Source: a virus. Taken from it: DNA of 22,273 nt. The position numbers and the translations under genes were made by a program. A model generated the notes under the pieces. It did no database searches, was not told the origin of the DNA, and worked only from the letters and a program-made list of their open reading frames with translations. This document shows positions 6,750 through 13,801 of this stretch, in pieces. The stretch is from positions 1-22,273 of IMG/VR virus record IMGVR_UViG_3300043435_000926; one strand, written 5' to 3'. The stretch's first letter is position 1. Each line of letters opens with the position of its first letter.

Positions 6750-7914
6750 TTATTTTCTCCATTAACTCTTCGATTGTGATCGAGCATTTCATTCTTTTGC
6801 TACAATTTTCTTCAGTCAAAACCCATTCTAGATTTTCATGATGCCCGATTATATCAGGATCTATACCGTTTAGAAAGCCCTGCATTTTTGAAAATCGGTG
6901 ATCCACTTGGTATTCACCACGATGTTTGCCTCTTTTTCCAGGGCATGCCGGTATTTTTTTCAACGAATTCTTAGTTACTCTATCAACTCTTGCCGAATAT
7001 CCTTGAAGTCCTTTATGCAATTCTTCTGCTAATTTTCCTTGTTCTCTGAAACATGAAGATTTTGATTTACGTCTTCTTTCATAGATTTCTAGACCATTAT
7101 TACCATATCTATCTAAACAAAATTGCAAACTAGAACTATCTTTCTTTTCATTAATCGACTGCATTATTCTTTCAATTTCTTCTTTTGAATGATTTCTGGA
7201 CTCATAAAATTCTCGATGTAATCCAGAATACATTTTTTGAACTGACGATATCATTTTCATGGAATCTTCTTTAGAATATCCACGCTTCAGCCAAAAATCA
7301 ACTGTACATCTGTTAGTTTCTCTTTTGTATTTTGTGAAGCCTGCTAGATCATCTCCCCAGTAATCACTATAATTTTTGTGAAATCTATGTATAAACTTAT
7401 GTCGTTCTCGTCCTTCTACTTCCCCGTGCAATTCAATACATCTTTCTAATGACAGAGAAGTCTCGTATTTCAGAGTTTTTACTTTATCTCGCGCTTGCTC
7501 TTCGGTCATTCCTTTTTTCAGCCAATAAGAAATATCATAGGTATTTGGTTTATTTCTGCGATATTCTGCTTGACGAATTTGCCAGGTCTGTCCATACTTT
7601 ACTCGAAAATACTCTTCACTATTTGCCACTGATGTATTTTCTTTTCTAAATTCAAGCCAAAGTTTATATCTCTCAGAACAATACTCTTCATCAGTGAGAC
7701 CTTGTACATATTTCAAATATCGACCATCATGAACAAATCTAAACACTGCATTCATGATGTTGTCTCTGTTCTTTAGAGAAAGTTGATAAAACTCCGACAA
7801 GTCTTCGGTAGAAACTGAACTCAAGAGTTTTGACAGTTCTGACAGAGTTTTGGCTCTTTGTAAGATTTTCTTAGGCTGGGATCTCGGTTTGCCCAAAATC
7901 ACCAACTTCAACAA
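6724..7914 (-). CDS. HNH-type homing endonuclease between the split intein halves
   Basis: The 396-aa protein is basic and soluble. Near the C-terminus (about residues 331-385) it has an HNH-like core: YQVDHRFSKMQGFLNGIDP, with Asp338-His339, then GHHENLEWV (Asn361) and EENCSKRMKCSIT (Asn370, Lys373). This is the His-Asn-Asn/His metal-finger nuclease pattern common in phage homing endonucleases. The middle part repeats a short DNA-binding-like unit: SYWLKKGMTEEQA at 129, DFWLKRGYSKEDS at 206 and a weaker copy near 265. The frame has a stop six codons before the TTG at 7914 and no ATG until residue 54. The TTG has AGGGAG at 7921..7926, 6 bases upstream. It overlaps the NrdA/IntN ORF by 44 bases and the IntC ORF by 26 bases. 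It probably cuts an intein-free nrdA to spread the element. Confidence 0.85.
   Translation of the reverse strand: MLKLVILGKPRSQPKKILQRAKTLSELSKLLSSVSTEDLSEFYQLSLKNRDNIMNAVFRFVHDGRYLKYVQGLTDEEYCSERYKLWLEFRKENTSVANSEEYFRVKYGQTWQIRQAEYRRNKPNTYDISYWLKKGMTEEQARDKVKTLKYETSLSLERCIELHGEVEGRERHKFIHRFHKNYSDYWGDDLAGFTKYKRETNRCTVDFWLKRGYSKEDSMKMISSVQKMYSGLHREFYESRNHSKEEIERIMQSINEKKDSSSLQFCLDRYGNNGLEIYERRRKSKSSCFREQGKLAEELHKGLQGYSARVDRVTKNSLKKIPACPGKRGKHRGEYQVDHRFSKMQGFLNGIDPDIIGHHENLEWVLTEENCSKRMKCSITIEELMEKINENQKNKS
6757..6760 (-). promoter_or_regulatory. Shine-Dalgarno GGAG for the IntC/NrdA C-terminal ORF
   Basis: GGAG lies 7 bases before the ATG at 6749 and is embedded in the last codons of the endonuclease gene. 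It shows that the C-terminal NrdA piece has its own translation start, which argues against one long ORF broken by sequencing errors. Confidence 0.75.
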
Positions 7915-10132
7915 CGTCGTCTCCCTCTTCTAATTCCCAAACTCGTAGCCACTGTTTTTCTCCGTTTCTGTGTACCAGTAATTTATGATTATCAGTAAGC
8001 TTTACAATAGATCCATCTTCGAATTCTAGTTCGTTGACGTAGGCTAGACCATTATAGTAAATATCAGTGATAAAATCTTCTTTTCCATCTGGACCGACTA
8101 CTGAAATCTCCGAGATTCGATGATGACCGACAAGATTTTCAGATTCGATCCGTGTCCAATCTAAGCCTGCTCGTTCACACAATTGATGAAAATTTGGCAA
8201 TGACCCATCGATAGTATTTATCTTATCTTCCCAAGAATGACAACTTTCCACCGGTGCAATTGCCATGAGTGTTGCATTTCTGACACCATGTTGCTTCATC
8301 TCTGCACGCAAACTTTCCCAATCAAGTTCTGGAGTAAAGTCTGTTAATTCATTGACTCCCTTTGCTCTGAGTTCCCACGGGAAAATACCTTGTCCATAGC
8401 GTGTCCGATCGCTATGCAAGCACTTTCCGCGTTCTTTAGCAAGTTCAACGGTAGCTTCAGTCAAATAATATGCCTGAGCTTCCATCCAACTCTTGACTTC
8501 TCGTAGAGCATCCGTTTCACCGTACTTCAATCCTCTCTTAGCATGCCAATATGCAAGATTAGTCACGCCGATTCCCAGTGGCTGAATCTCGTCGTTGCTT
8601 AATTTGCTTTGAATGCTCAAGAAATCCTGATAGTCAAGAATGTTGCACAAACTACGTTGCAAAATGCGGCAAGCTCGACGCATATCTTCGGGGTTTCTAA
8701 AACTTCCCCAATTTATGGACCCGAGGGTACAGAGGGCGATTCGGCCCTGATCATCATCTAGTCGCTTGAAGGGCTTAGTTGGAAGCAAAATTTCCAGACA
8801 AAGGTTACTTTGATAGATCGTATGATACTCTGGATCAAACGGACCCTGATTCATCACGTTATCAATGAATACTAGATAGATTCTACCTGTGTCGGTTCTT
8901 TCCTTAAGAATTCCACCCTTGAATACATCTTCTGCATTCATTGTCTTCTTACGCAAATCCTTACGTTTTTCGTATTTGCAGTAAAGTTCTTCAAACTTCG
9001 CGCAATTTGTATAAAAAGCTTCGTATAAGTCGGGAACTTCGTTAGGATCAAAGAAGGTGATATTTTCACGGTTTTTGAACCTTTTCCAGAAGAATGCTGA
9101 TAGCACTACGCCATAGTCCATATGACGTACTCTTGTTTCTTCTGTTCCCTGATTGTTCTTGATGATAATAAGATCGTCGAACTGATAGTGCCAGATAGGA
9201 TAGAAGATCGTAGCACTTGCGTTACGTATACCACCCTGACTGCAACTACGTAGATCACCAAACCATTTCTTTAAGAATGGCACCATACCAGTATGCATGA
9301 CTTCTCCACCTCGAATAGGTGATCCTAAAGGACGTAGTCTGCCCACTTCTAGACCAATACCAGCACGTTTGCTAGCATATTTTGCCATCATTTCTCCTGA
9401 CGCAAAAATACTATCAAGATCGTCGTCTGATTTGATCAATACGCAACTACTAAATTGCTTTGTGGGTGTGCCTAGTCCCGCTAATACAGGAGTAGCAAGA
9501 GTAAAAAGACCATCACTAGCTGCGTGATAATACTCTTTGATATATCGCATCCGTGCTGCATTAGGTTCTTCTTTATGGAATACTGTCGCGGCTGCAATCA
9601 TATATCTGACCTGAGGGGTCTCATAAATCTGCTTAGTTGCACGATTTCGAACCAGATATTTTTCAATTAGCTGCTCAATCGCAGCGTAACTGTACTGCTC
9701 GTCCTTCTCATGATCGATGATTTCTTCCATCTTGTTCCAATCTTCTTCTGAGTACCATTCTAGTAGTTCAGAAGTGTAAAGACCAGACTCGACGTTTGTT
9801 TTTACAATTTCAAACAGTGCTGGAGGTTCGTATTGCCCATAAACGTCCTTTCGAAGCATAGATAGACGTTGTTTTCCTGCAACATATTGATAGTTTACAT
9901 GTCCCACATCTTGATTGTTCTCAACATCAATAAGATCTACTATCGCACGAAGAGTGATTTCATCGATTTCGCGAGTGGTAATACCATCATAAAAATGTGG
10001 CTGGGCTTTGATCTCAACCATGGATTGACTGACATCAGCAATACCTTTGCAGATGTTTGCAATTTGAGCTTGCCACTTTTCGACAGTCAACAACTCTCGA
10101 TTACCTGAACGTTTAATGACGTAGATTTTCAT
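7871..10132 (-). CDS. nrdA: ribonucleoside-diphosphate reductase class Ia alpha subunit, N-terminal part fused to IntN
   Basis: The 753-aa ORF is NrdA residues 1-630 plus a 123-aa intein N-terminal half. It starts with a complete ATP-cone (VIKRSGNRELLTVEKW to about residue 90), so ATP/dATP activity control is probably kept. Catalytic landmarks are all present: Cys230 (FSSCVLIK), Asn443, Cys445 and Glu447 in QSNLCLEI, and Cys468 in ALCTLGS. These correspond to E. coli Cys225, Asn437, Cys439, Glu441 and Cys462. NrdA reduces ribonucleoside diphosphates using the radical from NrdB. The extein stops at APVES in the substrate-phosphate loop and Cys631 begins the intein. Alone this ORF lacks the Tyr-Tyr radical path and redox tail, which the 177-aa ORF supplies. 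AGGA precedes the ATG at 10132, which overlaps the 147-aa gene by 4 bases. Confidence 0.96.
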   Translation of the reverse strand: MKIYVIKRSGNRELLTVEKWQAQIANICKGIADVSQSMVEIKAQPHFYDGITTREIDEITLRAIVDLIDVENNQDVGHVNYQYVAGKQRLSMLRKDVYGQYEPPALFEIVKTNVESGLYTSELLEWYSEEDWNKMEEIIDHEKDEQYSYAAIEQLIEKYLVRNRATKQIYETPQVRYMIAAATVFHKEEPNAARMRYIKEYYHAASDGLFTLATPVLAGLGTPTKQFSSCVLIKSDDDLDSIFASGEMMAKYASKRAGIGLEVGRLRPLGSPIRGGEVMHTGMVPFLKKWFGDLRSCSQGGIRNASATIFYPIWHYQFDDLIIIKNNQGTEETRVRHMDYGVVLSAFFWKRFKNRENITFFDPNEVPDLYEAFYTNCAKFEELYCKYEKRKDLRKKTMNAEDVFKGGILKERTDTGRIYLVFIDNVMNQGPFDPEYHTIYQSNLCLEILLPTKPFKRLDDDQGRIALCTLGSINWGSFRNPEDMRRACRILQRSLCNILDYQDFLSIQSKLSNDEIQPLGIGVTNLAYWHAKRGLKYGETDALREVKSWMEAQAYYLTEATVELAKERGKCLHSDRTRYGQGIFPWELRAKGVNELTDFTPELDWESLRAEMKQHGVRNATLMAIAPVESCHSWEDKINTIDGSLPNFHQLCERAGLDWTRIESENLVGHHRISEISVVGPDGKEDFITDIYYNGLAYVNELEFEDGSIVKLTDNHKLLVHRNGEKQWLRVWELEEGDDVVEVGDFGQTEIPA
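7921..7926 (-). promoter_or_regulatory. Shine-Dalgarno AGGGAG for the TTG start of the endonuclease
   Basis: AGGGAG lies 6 bases before the TTG at 7912..7914, inside the IntN codons for Glu-Glu-Gly-Asp. It is the best start signal in this frame, because the frame is closed by TAG six codons upstream and the first ATG is at residue 54. Coding constraint could also explain the purines. Confidence 0.45.
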
Positions 10133-10572
10133 AATGATCCTATTTTTCGTTGGAGTGGCGTAGTGTCGATTTTCTTTACAATAGTAAAGTCAGACAGCTT
10201 GATATTTAACACTGACTCAGGCCAGTAATTAAGTATATATTTTGCGCCGTCTACCAACACTAGTACCACTTGTTCACCATTATCATCTTTAGCGATGGCT
10301 AAGTCAATGCGGCAAACACCCAGAAATAGCAATGTGTAGATCATACCTAGCCCACGGGCATACGGGCAATACGTATTGATATGCAACAAGTCCCATGGAT
10401 TTGGCCACTCGTTTATCAAGTCAGGATGTAAATAATGCTCGACAAAAGGAACTTTTTGCCAATATCTATCGACTTCAATGCATTGTTCTTCGAGGGACAG
10501 TAAATCAATTTTTTGCCTAAAAGAAGCCCATGATTGCAGTCTAGACTCGTAAGAACTTAAAAATGGGTTCAT
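10129..10572 (-). CDS. unrecognised 147-aa protein upstream of nrdA
   Basis: I do not recognise the family. The protein starts MNPFLSSYESRLQSWASFRQ, is rich in Trp and Tyr, and has a helical N-terminal half. The C-terminal half reads NPWDLLHINTYCPYARGLGM, then a hydrophobic YTLLFLG, a VVLVLVDGAKYILNYWP strand pair and a final beta segment. The order Cys-helix, LG turn, strand, strand-Asn loosely recalls transglutaminase-like cysteine peptidase folds (Cys-His-Asp), but no catalytic His is evident in the expected strand. If related it would be inactive or divergent. AGG lies about 6 bases before the ATG. It overlaps nrdA by 4 bases, so the two are translationally coupled. Confidence 0.75.
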   Translation of the reverse strand: MNPFLSSYESRLQSWASFRQKIDLLSLEEQCIEVDRYWQKVPFVEHYLHPDLINEWPNPWDLLHINTYCPYARGLGMIYTLLFLGVCRIDLAIAKDDNGEQVVLVLVDGAKYILNYWPESVLNIKLSDFTIVKKIDTTPLQRKIGSL

Positions 10573-10584
10573 ACGACGCCTAGC

Positions 10585-10746
10585 TTATTGTTCTGTATTT
10601 TCAATATTTTGAGCAGGCTCGGTTACTGGGATTTCGGGCAATTGAGTAAGAATAGCTATAGTTTCAGCTACCTCGTGATATGGTCTTTGCATAAGATAAG
10701 ACAATGTGGCCCGTAAAACTTCTTCAGATATAAGATAGTATTTCAT
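10585..10746 (-). CDS. small unrecognised protein (53 aa)
   Basis: An ATG at 10744..10746 opens a 53-codon frame ending TAA at 10585..10587. The protein begins MKYYLISEEVLRATLSYLMQ and continues RPYHEVAETIAILTQLPEIP, then a polar Glu/Asn-rich tail ending in NTEQ. It looks like two amphipathic helices and a disordered tail. GGAAAA lies just upstream at good spacing, and the gene ends 12 bases before the start of the 147-aa gene, fitting the compact operon. Short proteins of this shape are common in phage genomes. No function can be read. Confidence 0.72.
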   Translation of the reverse strand: MKYYLISEEVLRATLSYLMQRPYHEVAETIAILTQLPEIPVTEPAQNIENTEQ

Positions 10747-10770
10747 AAATTTTTCCGATATGTTACGAAA

Positions 10771-10778
10771 TATTTAAC
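10771..10778 (-). promoter_or_regulatory. possible T4-type late promoter (GTTAAATA)
   Basis: On the minus strand GTTAAATA matches the T4 late box TATAAATA at 6 of 8 positions. It lies in one of the few real gaps (10747..10817), between the LamG gene and the nrd operon. Its distance to the GGAAA ribosome site is nearly the same (14 versus 13 bases) as at the stronger box at 20070..20077. It could start the nrd operon transcript. The match is weak. Confidence 0.28.
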
Positions 10779-10817
10779 GTGTTTGCAAGACTTGAAGTAT
10801 TTTTTGCTAGCTAATAA

Positions 10818-11477
10818 TTAAATCGGATTGCTAGGCCAATTCACTATAGGTTCACTCGGACTAGACGTTGCTCCCGAGACCGTAAGATTTCTGGAACCAA
10901 TAATTTCAATCTCTGGACTATCGCGTCCAATATATGGGGAATAAAATACCAGAGATGCTGGGCGCACTAAAAGAGGACTCAGTCCGGCAGCTAACATGGC
11001 AATTTCTGGCTCAGCAAGTGCAACATTCCAGATTGCTGGATGCGCAATTAAACCAGTAGTTCCTTCTCCTGTGAATAAAGCTCTGACCATTCCAACGCTC
11101 ACACGATTTATTCCAGTAGGAGTTTGACTAATAGTTTGTGATCCTTTGCCTGTACCATTAAGATAAACATCACGACTCGTACTAGAAGTAGCAACGCCGC
11201 ACGCAGAATTCCATACGTTCGCAGTGATGGTGTTTGATGATACCGCTGCGTTCTCGGCTACGGCCGTTGTCCTACACAAAAAATTAAGACCAAATCCGCT
11301 TCTAGCACGCAGCCGCCACCAGTTGTCTGCGTTAGATTGCTGAATAGAAAACACCGTGTTAAAAATTACAGCACCCGTAATATTAAACCAGCAATGCATA
11401 GTAAGCGGAGTAGTAGTTACAGGAGACGAATCAACCTGTAAATACGTTCCGGTTGCTTGATCAAACAATCTAGACAT
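10818..11477 (-). CDS. LamG/concanavalin-like jelly-roll protein, probable tail-fibre component
   Basis: The 219-aa protein shows the LamG-like (concanavalin A-like lectin/glucanase) pattern: an early TMHCWFNI strand, FSIQQS, a WWRLRAR strand, VWNSACGVATSS, a VYLNGTGKGS turn, GMVR, and the hallmark IAHPAIWNVALAEPEIAMLA followed by GLSPLLVRPASLVFY. These phage proteins usually sit on the virion surface and may bind glycans. The C-terminal 40 residues (after FYSPYIGRDSP) form a short extra beta segment ending VNWPSNPI. AGGA lies 8 bases before the ATG at 11477. It follows three tail-fibre-like genes and probably belongs to the host-recognition cluster. Alternatives are a head decoration protein or a peripheral baseplate protein. 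Confidence 0.82.
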   Translation of the reverse strand: MSRLFDQATGTYLQVDSSPVTTTPLTMHCWFNITGAVIFNTVFSIQQSNADNWWRLRARSGFGLNFLCRTTAVAENAAVSSNTITANVWNSACGVATSSTSRDVYLNGTGKGSQTISQTPTGINRVSVGMVRALFTGEGTTGLIAHPAIWNVALAEPEIAMLAAGLSPLLVRPASLVFYSPYIGRDSPEIEIIGSRNLTVSGATSSPSEPIVNWPSNPI

Positions 11478-11507
11478 GTACTATATCCTATGAAATAAAA
11501 ATTTCTA

Positions 11508-13796
11508 TCAATTAATATACGTTACGTCTACTGCTACAACTAATGCGTCACCAGCCATGGTATCACTAACGTTGGCCGCTTTTCTTGCAATCTTTAATAC
11601 GCACCAGTCACTAGTTGCTATGCCGTCTACGTTTGACAGATTGGCCGAAATAGAATGTAGCCTTTTACCAGTCGTGCCTAAGTGTGTATCCAACATTAAC
11701 GTTTCTGCACCAAATGCCTTTGTGGTAATATCTTGAGTATCAGAGTTTGGCGTAATACACGCAAGAGATGCTCCCCAAACTACGTTTCCTGATGACGCAG
11801 TGCTTGCGTACCATTGAATATCCACTTGAACATTACCTGCGCTGTACTCGTCTGAGTTAAAATTAAAAAACACTGCTTCTTCTGTATTTGCGTCAAACGC
11901 CAGAGAATTGACTGGAAAGTTAGTTCCAGATACTGATTGATACGTCGCATAGTTAGCACTAGGATATGTTGCAGAGGCAGGAAAAAATTGTATTGCCTTC
12001 ACTATGCCAGTAAGATTAATTCCATTTCCATAATAATAGTTTGCAATTACGTTACCTGTTGTAATATTAGCAGTTACCGCCAATGAAGATAGCGTACCTA
12101 CTGATGTGATATTAGGTTGCGCGGCATTAGTAACAGTGTTCGCACTTTGAGCTATAATCGCAGTCAATCCACTGCCATTACCTGAGAAAAAGTTAGCAGA
12201 GATTAAGTTGGCTCCAGTGATATTTCCACCTTGTCCATTGCCGTAAAATGCACCATTACCAATAAAATAATTTGCCGTCACGTTTCCACTAAAAATACCA
12301 ATGGTAGCGCCTAGATTGCCGACGTTAGCATTACCCGTAACTGTTAATGAAGACAAAGTGCCTACTGAAGTAATGTTTGGCTGTGCCGCAGTTGTAACGG
12401 TACCCGCTGTTGTTGCAGATCCAGCACTCGCTGCATAAGTTGCGTTAGCAACAGTTCCGGTAACGTTAGCACCAGTTATGGATGTCAGTGCAGCGCCATT
12501 GCCGCTTACGTTTGTGAATACTGCATTAGTTGCACCTATGTTACCAACGTTAGCATTTCCAGTGATGTTAGCGGTACCAATTACATGTAAGTTTGATGTT
12601 GGAGTAGAAGTACCTATGCCTACATTACCGGTAGCAAGAATTCTCATTCTTTCATTCGTGTCTGTAGCAAACCTAATATAACCTTGAAATAGTGTAGCTA
12701 GTGTAAGATTAGACGGTGCAGCATTAGTACCATGAGCATCAACACTAAAAGTTCCAGCCTCTCCTCCTATTCTACCATTTAACGTTCCAGTTGAATAGAA
12801 TACCATAAGAGAGTTATTGAATAGAAACTCACGCTCGCCGTTTCCCGCAGAAAGCCAAATATTGCCAGCAGAATAAAGGTTTATATTACCGTTTTGTACA
12901 GGAATAGAAATGTTACTAGTTCCGTTGGCTAGTATCCCCATGAAATTACCGGCAGTGACATTACCGGTCACTGCAAGTGATGACAACGTACCGACACTTG
13001 TTATATTTGGCTGTGCTGCCGTCGTTACAGTTTCTGCGGTAGTCGCAGAAGAAACAGTACCAGTAACATTTGCACCAGTTATGGCTGTCAGTAATGCGCC
13101 ATTACCTATAAAATAATTCGATGTGACTGAATTGCCTAAATTCGCACTTAGTAATGCGATAAAGGTGTTTGATTGAATCACGTTCGCGTTAATCAAATTT
13201 CCGCCTGATCCGGATCCTAATGTCACATTATTGGATACACTCAGATTTCCTGTTACATTAGCACTGTTGCTGGTCACTACAAGCACGTTCGAGGTGCCTG
13301 CTACAGAGACGTTGACGTTACCATTTGCGGTAACAATCACATTACTTGTGCCGTTTTCGATATAGGTGGGTGATGTTAATGTGATATTACTTAGATATCC
13401 ACCGTCTCCAAAATAAAAGTTAGCTACGACATTGTTGGCGCCGGAAATATTTGCGTCAGCACCACCGATGTTGATTGAATTCTTGACTGATAAAGTGTCA
13501 GTCGCCTTGTTGAACGTTAGGTTGCTTGTAGCACCTAACACATTTCCATCATTGAATTGAATTTGCGTGTTTGATCCTGCAACCGTATTCACGAAACTCA
13601 AATTGCCTGTTCCATCAGTCTGCAAGACTTGGCCCGATTGACCACCTGTTATTATCAGGTTTTCAACCGAGCCAAGGTTTGCATGAACGTTGACCAACAG
13701 CGTTTGAGCTGTAATGTTTCCGCCGGAGTCGATAACATTGGTTAGGTTATCGACCCCGACAGAATAAGCACTTGCATTAAACGCTTTTAGTCCCAT
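11508..13796 (-). CDS. repetitive tail-fibre-like protein (762 aa), third of three paralogues
   Basis: The protein begins MGLKAFNASAYSVGVDNLTN with IDSGGNIT close behind, the same opening as its two upstream neighbours. It then consists of Asn/Gly/Val/Thr-rich modules: GSNTQIQFNDGNVLG, the TGGQSGQVLQTDGTGNL unit, several NITSVGTLSSLxVTGN repeats and NYFIGNGAxLTAI units. Residues about 379-400 carry NERMRILATGNVGIGTST, a motif common in phage and bacterial fibres, but no endosialidase chaperone domain follows. From about residue 599 to the end there is a non-repetitive beta-rich domain (AIQFFPASATYPSANYATYQ to VDVTYIN), the probable tip. The start is 5 bases after the previous stop with only a weak ribosome site, so coupling is likely. 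Expected to be trimeric; this is inference. Confidence 0.82.
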   Translation of the reverse strand: MGLKAFNASAYSVGVDNLTNVIDSGGNITAQTLLVNVHANLGSVENLIITGGQSGQVLQTDGTGNLSFVNTVAGSNTQIQFNDGNVLGATSNLTFNKATDTLSVKNSINIGGADANISGANNVVANFYFGDGGYLSNITLTSPTYIENGTSNVIVTANGNVNVSVAGTSNVLVVTSNSANVTGNLSVSNNVTLGSGSGGNLINANVIQSNTFIALLSANLGNSVTSNYFIGNGALLTAITGANVTGTVSSATTAETVTTAAQPNITSVGTLSSLAVTGNVTAGNFMGILANGTSNISIPVQNGNINLYSAGNIWLSAGNGEREFLFNNSLMVFYSTGTLNGRIGGEAGTFSVDAHGTNAAPSNLTLATLFQGYIRFATDTNERMRILATGNVGIGTSTPTSNLHVIGTANITGNANVGNIGATNAVFTNVSGNGAALTSITGANVTGTVANATYAASAGSATTAGTVTTAAQPNITSVGTLSSLTVTGNANVGNLGATIGIFSGNVTANYFIGNGAFYGNGQGGNITGANLISANFFSGNGSGLTAIIAQSANTVTNAAQPNITSVGTLSSLAVTANITTGNVIANYYYGNGINLTGIVKAIQFFPASATYPSANYATYQSVSGTNFPVNSLAFDANTEEAVFFNFNSDEYSAGNVQVDIQWYASTASSGNVVWGASLACITPNSDTQDITTKAFGAETLMLDTHLGTTGKRLHSISANLSNVDGIATSDWCVLKIARKAANVSDTMAGDALVVAVDVTYIN

Positions 13797-13801
13797 CTAT
13801 C

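Larger units (their letters stand above)
6645..8242 (-). mobile_element. split intein with embedded endonuclease gene inserted in nrdA
   Basis: The element runs from the Cys codon at 8240..8242 to the Asn codon at 6645..6647. IntN is 123 aa (residues 631-753 of the upstream ORF) and starts at Cys1 after APVES. It has a block-B-like GSIVKLTDNHKLLV with Thr83-x-x-His86, and it stops after a GDDVVEV segment. IntC is 35 aa and ends SHN before Ser. Removing the element joins APVES to SSVVINSTNGIE, which fits the usual NrdA substrate-phosphate loop. The first block is weak: Asp6 and Gly13 are present but the usual start is not. Between the halves lies a free-standing HNH endonuclease. This matches the published 'fractured gene' arrangement of split inteins (Dassa and colleagues, 2009), here with an HNH-like enzyme. 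Confidence 0.85.

Noticed and set aside
6724-7914. Broken nrdA explained as sequencing frameshifts
   Set aside because: Intein motifs at both junctions, correct rejoining of the extein sequence, and separate ribosome sites for the middle and last ORFs explain the layout better. Raw reads would settle it.
10795-10820. Possible terminator with a T run and GCTAGC after the LamG gene
   Set aside because: The six-base palindrome has no loop, and on the transcribed strand it is followed by an A run rather than a T run.
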